From Nitrospinia bacterium (GTDB taxonomy: Bacteria > Nitrospinota > Nitrospinia > Nitrospinales > JAJDAT01), in NCBI GenBank assembly GCA_029261715.1, contig JAJDAT010000025.1, positions 124,001-188,000 of the forward strand: a stretch of DNA of 64,000 nucleotides, in the 5' to 3' direction. The translations under genes were made by a program, and so were the position numbers. The notes beneath the pieces are model-generated. The model worked only from the letters and a program-made list of their open reading frames with translations. It did no database searches and had not been told where the DNA came from. Shown piece after piece: positions 18,933 through 28,250 of this stretch (position 1 is its first letter; the number at the start of each line of letters is the position of its first letter).

Positions 18933-20069
18933 ATGAAGAACCAAATTCTATTTGTAGATGACGAACCGCATATATTAGATGGATTGAAAAGACTCATCAG
19001 CGATCAAAGAAAAGTATGGAATATGACCTTTGCCGTTGGAGTAGATGCAGCTTTAAGTAAAATCAATGAATGTGAGTTTGACGTCATCGTGTCTGATATA
19101 ACCATGCCGGGAAAAGATGGGTTTTATTTGTTAAAAACTATTCGCGAGACTCCTAAGACAAAAGATATTCCTGTAGTCATACTGACGGGCTTAAACGATA
19201 CCGAAACAAAAAAAAGAGCGTTGGATTCTGGAGCTACAGATTTATTAAATAAGCCTGTAGATAGAGAAGAGCTTCTTGCAAGAATTAGAAACTCAATTCG
19301 ATTGAAGTCTTATTTGGACCAAATTAAATCTAATAATGAAAAATTAGAAAAAACAGTAAAGGAGAGGACTAAAGATTTAATGAAGTCCCGTTTGGATTTG
19401 ATATTAAGAATGGGGCAAATTTATGAATATAGAAATAGAGACATGGGGAGCCATGGAATTAAAGTAGCTTGTTATGCAAGAGTTATCTCAGAAAATTTAG
19501 GTTTGGAAAAGAAGCTTATTGATAAAATTTTTATTGCGACTCCTTTGCATGATATTGGACTGATTAAAGTTCCCGATAGTATTTTGCTAAAAAAAGAAAT
19601 TTTAACTTTTGAAGAATGGGATCTGTTGAGAGAGCATAGCAAGTTAGGCGAGGAAATTATTGCAAAAAAAATTGAAGGGATCAGTTCTTTTTATTCTATA
19701 GGTGGTTTAGGAGTTGGTTACGATTTTGATCCGAAATCAAATCCTCTTTTATCGATGGCTTCTAATATTGCTTTAACCCATCATGAATGGTGGAACGGTA
19801 AGGGATATCCGAATGGGTTGTCGAAAAAAGACATACCATTTGAATCAAGAATTGTTGCGCTAGCGGATGCTTATGACGAGCTAACATCAAAAAGACCTTA
19901 TAGGGATGCCATTCCAGAAGATGTTGCTTTGGATAAAATTAGAAAAAGTATTGGTGTTCAGTTTGATCCAGAGATTTATACAGGTTTTGATAAATCAATA
20001 GAACAATTAAGTTCTATAAGAAAGAAGTTTTTAGAAGAAGAAAAAGGCGAGGTGAAAAGCGATGGATGA
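18933..20069 (+). CDS. Response regulator with HD-GYP phosphodiesterase domain
   Basis: 378 aa. An N-terminal receiver (Asp55 in VSDITMPGKDG, Lys in LLNKPVD) is joined by a coiled coil to an HD-GYP domain. The domain has HGIKVACYARVISENLG, the metal motif LHDIGLIKVPDSIL, and HHEWWNGKGYPNGL, so the HD and GYP residues are all present and c-di-GMP hydrolysis is plausible. An insert of about 20 residues (SSFYSIGGLGVGYDFDPK) lies between the HD and HH motifs. It overlaps the next gene by 8 nt, so the two are translationally coupled. Confidence 0.93.
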   Translation: MKNQILFVDDEPHILDGLKRLISDQRKVWNMTFAVGVDAALSKINECEFDVIVSDITMPGKDGFYLLKTIRETPKTKDIPVVILTGLNDTETKKRALDSGATDLLNKPVDREELLARIRNSIRLKSYLDQIKSNNEKLEKTVKERTKDLMKSRLDLILRMGQIYEYRNRDMGSHGIKVACYARVISENLGLEKKLIDKIFIATPLHDIGLIKVPDSILLKKEILTFEEWDLLREHSKLGEEIIAKKIEGISSFYSIGGLGVGYDFDPKSNPLLSMASNIALTHHEWWNGKGYPNGLSKKDIPFESRIVALADAYDELTSKRPYRDAIPEDVALDKIRKSIGVQFDPEIYTGFDKSIEQLSSIRKKFLEEEKGEVKSDG

Positions 20070-21249
20070 AAAAATAAAAATCTTATTTGTCGATGATGAA
20101 ATGTCTTTGCTTCAGTCTCTTAAACGAATGGTAAGGCCGATGAGGAAAGAATGGGATGTAGAGTTTGCTAATAGCGGTAAAGAGGCTCTCGAAAAGTTGT
20201 CCGAAGCTAGCTTTGATTTAATTGTTAGCGATATGCGAATGCCGTTGATGGATGGCGCTGAATTATTAAATGAAGTAAAAAAACGTTCGCCTGAAACGAT
20301 ACGATTTATTCTTTCAGGACAAACAGAAAGGGAAGCTTTTTTTAGAGCCGTTGGGGCTATGCATCAATTTTTATCAAAGCCTTGTGAGTTTGAAGATTTA
20401 AAATTAGCAATAAATAAAGCGATAGCTTTAAAAAAGCTTTTATCGAATTCAGCCTTAAAACAATTGATCCAAAAAATTGATTCTGTCCCTGCTCTTCCAG
20501 ATCTTTATTGTGAATTGATAGAGACATTAAAAACGAATGATTCTTTAGAAAATATTGCCGAAATTGTATCAAAAGATGTGGGGATGACCGCCAAAATTCT
20601 TCAGGTTGCAAATTCTCCTTTTTTTGGAGTTACTGAAAAAGTCGACGAAGTGTCTCAAGCAGTCCAAGTATTAGGGTTGGATATGATTCAAACTTTGGTT
20701 TTATCGTATCAAATTTTTTCAAAATTTGATCAGGAAACAATCCAAAAGTTTGACTTGGAAAAAGTTTGGAACCATTGTTTATCTGTTGGTCAAAGAGCCC
20801 TGAAAATTGCTCAGTTTGAAAAGCTTCATCCTGAAATGGAAAAGAGTTGTCTGACTGCAGGATTACTTCATGAGTTAGGAGTATTGGTAATGGCTTCAAA
20901 TCTTCCCGTAAAATATAAAGAGGCATTAGAGTTAGAAAAGGGAGGAATGAGTCAGATTGAAGCAGAAAAAGAGGTTTTTGGAGGGACTCATCCGGAAGTT
21001 GGAGCTTATCTTGCCGCTTTATGGGGATTGCCAAATCTTGTTGTAGAGGCGATTGCTTACTATTCTTTTCCATCCAAGTGTGAAGAAAAAAATATTTCTC
21101 CTTTGACCTTTATTCACGTAGCAAAATACTTAGAACAAGATTTGAGAGAGGAAGGGGCTAATGCTAAGGAAATGGTTTTAGATGAAAAATATTTGAAAGA
21201 ACTAAATATATTTGATCGTTTGCCTCAATGGAAGACGTTAATAGGATAA
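20062..21249 (+). CDS. Response regulator with HDOD domain
   Basis: 395 aa. Receiver (about 1-125; Asp57 in VSDMRMPLMDG, Lys in FLSKPCEF) followed by an HDOD domain (about 140-340) with IDSVPALPDLYCELIE, ISKDVGMTAKILQVANSPFFG-like core and HPEVGAYLAALWGLP. HDOD is a metal-poor relative of HD domains found in signalling proteins, usually regulatory rather than a proven hydrolase. Its ATG lies inside the end of the HD-GYP gene (8-nt overlap), and the next gene begins within 60 nt, so it sits in the middle of one operon. Confidence 0.92.
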   Translation: MDEKIKILFVDDEMSLLQSLKRMVRPMRKEWDVEFANSGKEALEKLSEASFDLIVSDMRMPLMDGAELLNEVKKRSPETIRFILSGQTEREAFFRAVGAMHQFLSKPCEFEDLKLAINKAIALKKLLSNSALKQLIQKIDSVPALPDLYCELIETLKTNDSLENIAEIVSKDVGMTAKILQVANSPFFGVTEKVDEVSQAVQVLGLDMIQTLVLSYQIFSKFDQETIQKFDLEKVWNHCLSVGQRALKIAQFEKLHPEMEKSCLTAGLLHELGVLVMASNLPVKYKEALELEKGGMSQIEAEKEVFGGTHPEVGAYLAALWGLPNLVVEAIAYYSFPSKCEEKNISPLTFIHVAKYLEQDLREEGANAKEMVLDEKYLKELNIFDRLPQWKTLIG

Positions 21250-21303
21250 GCATTCGAGATGGTATTTTTTGATGAACCTTTGCCAAAACCCAAAGAGGCT
21301 TTG

Positions 21304-22668
21304 ATGGAAGAAAAAATTCTATTTGTAGATGATGAAAAAGAAGCTGGAATGGGTTTTAAACGGATATTACATAAAGAGCAATATAAAGTGGAGTATTGTG
21401 AATCAGGGAAAAAGGCTCTTACTCAAATCTCTGTAGACCTTCCGAATGCAATTGTCACCGATATTATGATGCCTGAAATGGATGGTTTAACGTTGATGAA
21501 AAATATCCAGGAAATAGATTCTGAACTTCCTGTGATACTAATAACTGGAAAGGGAAATATTCCAATGGCGGTAAAAGCAATACAAGATGGAGCGTATGAC
21601 TTTATCGAAAAACCCTTTGAGTTGGAAGTTTTACAAAAGACGATCGCAAAAGCTTTAGAAAAAAGGCGATTGATTTTAGAAGTCAGGAGTTTACAACATG
21701 AAAATGCCAATCTAAAAGAATCAGAATTCAATTTAATTGGAAAATCTCCAACTATGACTCGGTTGAAGAAAGTGATCGAAAATATAGCTGATTCTGAGGC
21801 AAACGTATTAATAGAAGGCGAAACTGGAACTGGTAAAGATTTGATCGCAAGAGTTTTGCATGAAAGAAGTAAAAGAAGAAAAAAGAATTTTGTGGCGATT
21901 AATTGTGGAGCTATTCCTGAAACAATTATAGAAAGCGAATTATTTGGTCATGAAGAGGGCGCTTTTACAGGAGCTAGTCGGCGTCGAATTGGAAAATTTG
22001 AATACGCTAATGGAGGAACGGTTTTTCTTGATGAAATTGAAAGTATGCCACTGCATCTTCAAGTAAAACTGTTAAGGGTTATTCAAGAGCGCGAAATTGA
22101 ACGATTGGGATCGAATAATCCGATTGCGATTGATGTTCGTATTGTTGCCGCAACTAAAAAAGATTTGAAGCAAGCTAGCGCACAGGATAAATTTCGCACA
22201 GATTTATATTATCGTCTTAATGTTATTCAAGTATCTTTACCTCCTCTTAGACATAGGTCAGAAGATATACCCTATTTATTTCAGCACTTTGTGTTACAGG
22301 CATGCGCTCAATATGATTTACCCACGCCAGAGCCATCTCCGGATTTAATGAGAGACCTTTTGAGCCGCGATTGGGAAGGCAATGTCAGAGAATTAAAAAA
22401 TGAAGCTGAAAAATACGTTCTAGGATTAAACCTAGAGATTCCTGACTTTTATAGGGAATCAAATAATAATAATTCCACAGATATGGAAGAAAATAACAAC
22501 CTTGCTCTTCCAGAACAAATATTTTTAATTGAAAAATCTATTATTGAACAAGAATTATCAAAAAAAAATGGGAATGCTAAGAATACATATGAAGCTCTTG
22601 GTCTAAATAGAAAAACTTTTTATGACAAGATCAAAAAGTTTGGAATCAATCAATCAGATTTCAAATAA
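21304..22668 (+). CDS. NtrC-family sigma-54-dependent response regulator
   Basis: Receiver (VDDEKEAG, phospho-acceptor in VTDIMMPEMDG, Lys in FIEKPFEL), sigma-54 AAA+ domain (GETGTGKDLIAR, GHEEGAFTGASRR which is the sigma-54 contact loop, VFLDEIESMPLHLQ, arginine-rich RDLYYRLNV-like stretch) and a Fis-type HTH (NTYEALGLNRKTFYDKIKKFG). It can activate sigma-54 promoters when phosphorylated. I prefer the ATG at 21304, which follows GAGG by 5 nt and gives the same N-terminus as the sister receivers; an in-frame ATG at 21259 would add 15 residues. It is the only DNA-binding output in the six-gene run. Confidence 0.93.
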   Translation: MEEKILFVDDEKEAGMGFKRILHKEQYKVEYCESGKKALTQISVDLPNAIVTDIMMPEMDGLTLMKNIQEIDSELPVILITGKGNIPMAVKAIQDGAYDFIEKPFELEVLQKTIAKALEKRRLILEVRSLQHENANLKESEFNLIGKSPTMTRLKKVIENIADSEANVLIEGETGTGKDLIARVLHERSKRRKKNFVAINCGAIPETIIESELFGHEEGAFTGASRRRIGKFEYANGGTVFLDEIESMPLHLQVKLLRVIQEREIERLGSNNPIAIDVRIVAATKKDLKQASAQDKFRTDLYYRLNVIQVSLPPLRHRSEDIPYLFQHFVLQACAQYDLPTPEPSPDLMRDLLSRDWEGNVRELKNEAEKYVLGLNLEIPDFYRESNNNNSTDMEENNNLALPEQIFLIEKSIIEQELSKKNGNAKNTYEALGLNRKTFYDKIKKFGINQSDFK

Positions 22669-22741
22669 ATATAAGTTTTATTTTAATCACTCTTTATAAA
22701 TAGCTAACTAGAGTAGTTTCGTGAAACTGAGGTTTTAAATC

Positions 22742-23908
22742 ATGACTGAAAAAATATTATTTGTTGATGACGATCCAAATATTCTGAGTGGATATAAAAG
22801 AAAGTTGCGAAAACAATATAATATAGAAACCGCAATTGGACCTGAAAAGGGACTTGAGGAGATTGGTCAAAAGGATCAATATGCAATTGTAGTTTCTGAT
22901 TTTCGCATGCCTAATATGAATGGAGTTGAATTTTTAACGAAAGTAAAAGAGACCTCACCGGAAACTGTTCGAATTATGCTAACTGGACAGGCTGAGCAAA
23001 ATACAGCTGTAGAGGCGGTAAATGAAGGGAATATCTTTAGGTTTTTGACAAAGCCATGTCCCGACGATTTGATGGTCAAATCACTCGATGCAGGTCTTGA
23101 ACAATATCGGTTGATTATGGCTGAAAGAGAGTTATTAGAAAAAACTCTCAAAGGTAGCGTTGATATTCTTACTGAAATATTGTCTCTATTTCATCCTGAT
23201 TTATTTGGGAGGACAATAAAATTAAGAGAACTAATTCAAAAACTAGCGACTTTTCTTAAAATTAAAGCTTCATGGGACATAGAAATAGCTTCAATGCTAT
23301 CTCCAATTGGCTGTGTAGGTATCCCTCCTGAAATAATATCAAAAGTGCAGAGTGAGCAGGAGCTTAATGAAGATGAAAAAGAGATGATGTCTCTGATTCC
23401 AGAGATTGGAGCTCATTTGTTGGCAAATATTCCAAGGTTTAAGCCTATCGCCAGAATAATATTTTACCAAAACAAGCGGTTTGATGGTTCTGGTTTTCCT
23501 AAAGATTCTGTTGAAGGAGAAAAAATTCCTATGGGAGCAAGGATATTAAAGCCTTTGGCGGATCTTTTAGAATTAGAAAGCGCTGGTATTACTCGGAATC
23601 AAGCAATCTCTGAGTTAGGGAAAAGATCTGGTTGGTACGATTCTCATGTTCTAGAGAAAATAAAAGCTTGTTTCTGGATGGAGGCTTCTGAAGATGATCC
23701 TGAAACTATCCCTGTTGTTCCCATAAAATTAGAGGAGCTTCAGTCAGGAGATATCTTGATGGAGGATATCGAAACTTCTGACGGGAATTTATTGCTTTCT
23801 GCCGGTCAAAAAATTTCTTCCGTTAATATTCAGCGTTTGAAAAACTATGAAAAATTAGGTGGTATAAAAGAACCTATTTTAATTAGAGGTAAAACTGAAA
23901 ACAAATGA
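22742..23908 (+). CDS. Response regulator with degenerate HD-GYP-like domain
   Basis: 388 aa. The receiver is normal (VVSDFRMPNMNG, Lys in FLTKPCP). The output half follows the HD-GYP outline but the catalytic residues are gone: where active proteins have LHDIG, this one has LSPIGCVGIPPEI, and where they have HHERWDGSGYP, it has YQNKRFDGSGFP. It is therefore probably a non-hydrolytic c-di-GMP sensor or scaffold. The last ~65 residues (IKLEELQSGDILMEDIETSDG, LLSAGQKIS) match the C-terminal module often found after such domains. It closes the six-gene run; a reverse-strand gene ends 27 nt downstream. Confidence 0.85.
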   Translation: MTEKILFVDDDPNILSGYKRKLRKQYNIETAIGPEKGLEEIGQKDQYAIVVSDFRMPNMNGVEFLTKVKETSPETVRIMLTGQAEQNTAVEAVNEGNIFRFLTKPCPDDLMVKSLDAGLEQYRLIMAERELLEKTLKGSVDILTEILSLFHPDLFGRTIKLRELIQKLATFLKIKASWDIEIASMLSPIGCVGIPPEIISKVQSEQELNEDEKEMMSLIPEIGAHLLANIPRFKPIARIIFYQNKRFDGSGFPKDSVEGEKIPMGARILKPLADLLELESAGITRNQAISELGKRSGWYDSHVLEKIKACFWMEASEDDPETIPVVPIKLEELQSGDILMEDIETSDGNLLLSAGQKISSVNIQRLKNYEKLGGIKEPILIRGKTENK

Positions 23909-23934
23909 AAAGTATATAGAGATTGAAAAATTAG

Positions 23935-26589
23935 TTATATTCCATCTAAGGAAATAGGTCTTTTATTTAGTTTTTTTAAATAGTTTTTAAAATCGATTAG
24001 ACCTTTTAAATAATCCTTTTCTACAAAAGATTGCCTTCCTGGTAAATTATAGGTTTGCGAAAACTCAGCTAATCGCCTTGCCGTTCTTAATTTATACTCC
24101 GATAATAAGTATCTAGTTTCCAGTTTTGTAAAGTTATTCAAAGGAGCTACTTGAGAAACTCGGTGACGAAGAAGATTTAAAAATGATTCGTCCGTTTGCC
24201 ATTTAAAAGGAGGCAACAAAGCGGTAGAGCTAAATTCTAATAGAGGGTTATCGTCCGTGATTATTGGAGTTTCTCTTAAATATGTTTTTAGCGGGAGGGT
24301 ATCGGTGATAAAAAAGTCCATAAAATCTACAAATGAATTTAAACCAATTTCCATGGCCGTATTTTTTAATTCAGGAATTTGAATAATGGATTCGATTCTT
24401 TTTTTATCAATAGCCGCTGGCTTTGATCCGCCAACTAATAAAATAATACGAGTGTGAAAACTATTCCAGATGGAGCTAACAGGAAATACACTCTGAAACG
24501 TTTTTACAATGGATTTTGCGTCTTCTGGCCCTACTAGATGGAGTGGTAGCCATTGGACTACAAGGCCATTTTCATTTAGATGTTTTGCCGCATGTTCATA
24601 AAATTCTTTTGAATATAAATTAGTAACACCCGATTGCACTGGAGACATGGGTTCAAGAGTTATTACATCGTATGACTTGTCTGTTGATTGAATGAAACGC
24701 CTTCCATCTTGAAAAATTAAATTCACGTTTGGCTTTTTGTGAATCCCGTGATTCCACTGGTTAAACCAATGAGCAAAATTCAATACATTTCTATCTAACT
24801 CGACCATATCAATATCAACGTTTGGAAATTGTCCCAAAGCCCCAAGTGTCGTCCCCGTTCCAAAACCGATAACTAATGCTTTTTGAGGGTTAGGGTGTAG
24901 GGCCATAGGTAGAAATCCCATGGCTTGCATATAACCGCTTCCTCCTTTGGGGGAGGCGGCGGTTGCAGCGCTAAAACCGTCAATATATAAAGATCTCGCT
25001 CCATTTCGTTTATCTTCAATAGCGCTGATTGTTGAAAAATTCCCTTCTTCGTAATCTAATAACTTAATTTGGTCTTGGGGTTGATTGATTTCAATTCGAG
25101 CGAAATTTCTTTTTCCTAATTGATCGGTTGAAATTAAAGGATCTACGAATTGATATGCGGTGGATAATAAAATCAAGCAAACGCTCATATTAATGATAAA
25201 AGGAAATAGTTTTAACCTACGGTGTAAGCTTAAACAGATAAAACCAATAGTTATGAGTCCTGCGTAAATTATAAAAATTGAAAGTCTAATACCAAAAGAT
25301 GGAATTAGTATAAAAGGAGTGATAATGGTTCCTAAAACTCCTCCCAAAGTGTTTATCGTATAACTGCCGCCAAGCGTTTTTTTGATTGTCTCGAATAGAT
25401 TAAGATTGATTTGATTTGCGAGCGGAAATAAAAGGCCAAAGCCAACAGTTGGAATGATTAAAATACCGAAAGCAAAAACCGAATGAGTAAATAGATTTAG
25501 AGATGGAGTAGAATCTAGGCTGTAAAATATTTTATCCGCTTGCTGAGTCCACTCCATGAAGTTATCAAAGACAGGTAACATCCCTATGCAAACTAAGCCG
25601 ATTGCTATTTCAATAATGATAAAGATTAATGCATAGTCTGTATCTTTGAGGAGTTTGTCGGCTATTAAGCTACCTAAAGCTATACTAAAAAGAAAAGTCG
25701 CTAAAATGATAGTGAAGGAATGTAAAGCGCTACCCATGGGAAAGATTAGCGCACGCGTCCATAATATTTCGCTACCCAGGGAAGCCATTCCTGAGTAGGC
25801 GAAAAGAAGCGCTATAAAAATTTCAAAAAGTTTACTATGGCTTTTGGAATTCCTAATGGGTTTTTTATTTTTTGTTGTTGTCGGAAGAGGTTTTTCTAAG
25901 TCTGAGGAAAAAAAATAAAAACAAGTGATAAAAATTAGAAAATTTATAATTATCGCAATATTCGTGGTAATGCTAACTCCAAAATACTTGATGCCAATGA
26001 ATTGAGCTAATAAACAACCAAACATAGCTCCAAAAGTATTAAAGCCATATATCCTTGAAACGGCATGTAGAACCTTGTCTTTGTTTTTTTGCGAGGCCCA
26101 TGTCCCAATAATAGGAAGGGTTGCTCCCATTAAAAATGTTGCCGGTAACATTATTAGAGCGCAAATAGAAAACTCAGATGCTTGCTGAATAATACTTATT
26201 TCTAAATCTCCCCAGCTGTAAAACCAATTTTGAAAACTATCTAATAAGTAAGGAAAAAGAAGAGCATATAGTCCAATTAGAGCTTCTGCGATAGCATAAA
26301 CTCTAATTAAGTTTAGTCGTTCGTTTGGGTCAAACCGATTTAAAATTTTTGGAGTGACCCAGGCTCCTAGCGCGAGACCAATCATAAATGCGCAAAGGAC
26401 GGCGCTTATAGCGTATAAAGTATTTCCAAATATCAGAGTTAATTTTCGTGTCCAAATTAATTCGTAAGTTAAGCTGGTAGCGCCTGAAAGGAATAAACAA
26501 AAATAAATTACAAAAGAATTTAATTCCCAACCCAAAACCTTAGAGTTTGAACCGGGAAAATAATTAGAAGATTTATGAAGCAGAGTCAT
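23935..26589 (-). CDS. Fused polytopic membrane protein / spermidine synthase-like protein
   Basis: 884 aa. The N-terminal ~480 residues hold about a dozen membrane segments in two similar halves (ATSLTYELIWTRKL and MASLGSEILWTRAL begin each half), like the major-facilitator-type part of this fused family. The C-terminal part is a Rossmann methyltransferase-like spermidine synthase domain: VIGFGTGTTLGALG, VDIDMVELDRNVLNFA, ITLEPMSPVQSGVTNLYSKEFY. The fused family is widespread but its substrate is not established; polyamine synthesis is only suggested by homology. It is the last gene of the reverse-strand block, separated by about 110 nt from the gene upstream. Confidence 0.88.
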   Translation of the reverse strand: MTLLHKSSNYFPGSNSKVLGWELNSFVIYFCLFLSGATSLTYELIWTRKLTLIFGNTLYAISAVLCAFMIGLALGAWVTPKILNRFDPNERLNLIRVYAIAEALIGLYALLFPYLLDSFQNWFYSWGDLEISIIQQASEFSICALIMLPATFLMGATLPIIGTWASQKNKDKVLHAVSRIYGFNTFGAMFGCLLAQFIGIKYFGVSITTNIAIIINFLIFITCFYFFSSDLEKPLPTTTKNKKPIRNSKSHSKLFEIFIALLFAYSGMASLGSEILWTRALIFPMGSALHSFTIILATFLFSIALGSLIADKLLKDTDYALIFIIIEIAIGLVCIGMLPVFDNFMEWTQQADKIFYSLDSTPSLNLFTHSVFAFGILIIPTVGFGLLFPLANQINLNLFETIKKTLGGSYTINTLGGVLGTIITPFILIPSFGIRLSIFIIYAGLITIGFICLSLHRRLKLFPFIINMSVCLILLSTAYQFVDPLISTDQLGKRNFARIEINQPQDQIKLLDYEEGNFSTISAIEDKRNGARSLYIDGFSAATAASPKGGSGYMQAMGFLPMALHPNPQKALVIGFGTGTTLGALGQFPNVDIDMVELDRNVLNFAHWFNQWNHGIHKKPNVNLIFQDGRRFIQSTDKSYDVITLEPMSPVQSGVTNLYSKEFYEHAAKHLNENGLVVQWLPLHLVGPEDAKSIVKTFQSVFPVSSIWNSFHTRIILLVGGSKPAAIDKKRIESIIQIPELKNTAMEIGLNSFVDFMDFFITDTLPLKTYLRETPIITDDNPLLEFSSTALLPPFKWQTDESFLNLLRHRVSQVAPLNNFTKLETRYLLSEYKLRTARRLAEFSQTYNLPGRQSFVEKDYLKGLIDFKNYLKKLNKRPISLDGI

Positions 26590-26699
26590 CTTTAAAGCTC
26601 TAAGAATCGATCAATAGTGTTTATTTGTAGAAAAAAAGTCTAAAAGGGAAAGAGAGTTGCAATAGATAAAATTTTCAGCGCTTAGACTTGTATTAAGTT

Positions 26700-27608
26700 T
26701 TAATTTTTCTTATTTAATGCAGAATCGATTACACAATTGATTTCCGTAAGAATCAGGTCGAGGGAAACATTGTGCATTTGCGCGGTTTGTTCCACAGTTT
26801 CAATCGCTTGTCCTGGACAAGAAAAGCAGCCTTCGCCATAATGCTTTTCAAACACAGCTTTGGTGTTTCCGTAAGTTTTTATTAGACTGCCGACCATAAT
26901 GGATTTATTGCATTGCTCACCCCATGTAATCTTTTGACCTTCACTCGTTTTGATGGCAGGAGGCTTCGGAGTTTGATTTTGTGAGTGGATGGAGTTATTG
27001 AGTTTTTCTAAAAATGGATTTAATGAGACATTGTGTTTTTCGCAAGCTTTTTCGAGAGAAATAACTTTAGCAAAAGTTTCACGGGCTACAGGATTAGATA
27101 AAGTTTGAAATCCGTTTTCTACAAATATTGGAAGTGTATTTGGAAAAAAAGAAAGTACTTCGCTTACTTTCATGTCGCCGGTGATTTTGTTCGGGATACT
27201 CGTTTCATTTTTTGGCGCAAGAGCTCCATATAGGTTGTAAACCATTATGAGTAAACCGGCGCCTGCAGATAGAGAAAACAGAATAAATAAAACGTGGAGT
27301 AATCCTGATTTCCAAAGGCCGCCTGCCAGATGAGTCGAGACTAATCCCAGTAGGCCTATATTGTGAAGAAAGAAGTGATACTTTACTCCAGCTGGCCATG
27401 GTAAGGGGCGGGCATTAAAACGAGGAATGACATGATAAGCGACGCTAGCGATCATCATTGTCATAAACCCTAACAGGTTTAAGTGAATATGGACAAAGCG
27501 TAACTTTTCAATCCAACCGGGAAAACCTCCCATAGAGATTCCCAAAATGGCTCCAATAATTAAATAAATTAGAGCCGCTTTAGTGAAAAGCTTGGCGTAT
27601 AATTCCAT
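26700..27608 (-). CDS. Membrane protein with His-rich four-helix domain fused to two DUF1858 domains
   Basis: 302 aa. Residues 1-135 contain four membrane segments with regularly placed histidines (HIHLNLLGF, AYHVIPRF, HFFLHNIG, STHLAGG), a pattern like heme-binding helices of oxidase subunit I or NnrS relatives. Two cytosolic DUF1858 domains follow: about 145-210 (VSEVLSFFPNTLPIFVENGF, no Cys pair) and 230-300 (VGSLIKTYGN, then GCFSCPGQAIETVEQTA). The second resembles the free-standing DUF1858 protein at 59622. DUF1858 is often found with nitric-oxide and iron-sulfur repair proteins. The gene lies 29 nt after the ECF sigma gene. Heme binding and a redox or NO-sensing role are inference. Confidence 0.75.
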   Translation of the reverse strand: MELYAKLFTKAALIYLIIGAILGISMGGFPGWIEKLRFVHIHLNLLGFMTMMIASVAYHVIPRFNARPLPWPAGVKYHFFLHNIGLLGLVSTHLAGGLWKSGLLHVLFILFSLSAGAGLLIMVYNLYGALAPKNETSIPNKITGDMKVSEVLSFFPNTLPIFVENGFQTLSNPVARETFAKVISLEKACEKHNVSLNPFLEKLNNSIHSQNQTPKPPAIKTSEGQKITWGEQCNKSIMVGSLIKTYGNTKAVFEKHYGEGCFSCPGQAIETVEQTAQMHNVSLDLILTEINCVIDSALNKKN

Positions 27609-27637
27609 AAAAGTTTTCTTAAGACGGATAAATTAAT

Positions 27638-28195
27638 TTAATTTGCGTACAGCTCGTTCCTTAATAACTCTCCTTTTAGATATAGCTTTGCCCTAGATAA
27701 ACGTGACATGACAGTGCCAATTGGAATGTCTAACTTATCGGCAATTTCCTTATAAGAGAGGTTTTGAAAGTAAAACAGTTGAATTAAAATTTTTAATCTC
27801 TCTTCTAGGCCTTCAATAATAAACCTCAATTCGCGGACAATTTCTTCTGCCAAGATCTCTTTTTCAGGAAATTTGTTTGTAACTAATTTATCTACAAAGT
27901 TTGTTAATTCTCGATTGTCCCATTTTTTATTTCTGAGAACTTCTTTGAGGAATAAATTTTTGAGAATAGCTAAAAGCCAATATTTACATTTTTCTCTATC
28001 TCGCAATTGGCAGAAGTTTTTAATTCCGTAAAGGATAGTCTCTTGAACTAGATCTTCAGCAAAGTCCACGTCTCTGCAAAGTTGTAAAGCGCGATTAAAG
28101 ATAGATTTTTGGTGTGGAAGGATGATGGATTCAATTGTATTCGTTGCAAAGTTTTCTGATGTTTGCGACGTTGTTCTTATTGAAAGAGTTTCCAT
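27638..28195 (-). CDS. ECF-type RNA polymerase sigma factor
   Basis: 185 aa. Region 2 includes DFAEDLVQETILYGIKNF and KYWLLAILKNLFL; region 4 includes LEERLKILIQLFYFQNLSYKEIADKLDIPIGTVMSRLSRAK, the DNA-binding HTH. This is the normal ECF length with a ~25-residue extra N-terminus. No classic anti-sigma factor follows; instead the next gene encodes the membrane-DUF1858 fusion, which could play that part, though it does not resemble known anti-sigmas. A ribosome site AGGAAAG-like stretch precedes the ATG. Its place between a degenerate receiver and a putative heme protein suggests a redox-responsive regulon, unproven. Confidence 0.9.
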   Translation of the reverse strand: METLSIRTTSQTSENFATNTIESIILPHQKSIFNRALQLCRDVDFAEDLVQETILYGIKNFCQLRDREKCKYWLLAILKNLFLKEVLRNKKWDNRELTNFVDKLVTNKFPEKEILAEEIVRELRFIIEGLEERLKILIQLFYFQNLSYKEIADKLDIPIGTVMSRLSRAKLYLKGELLRNELYAN

Positions 28196-28250
28196 TGGTC
28201 TTTCCTTTCATCCCTGTGAATCCCTAGCTTTTTTATTTTCAAGAGATACG

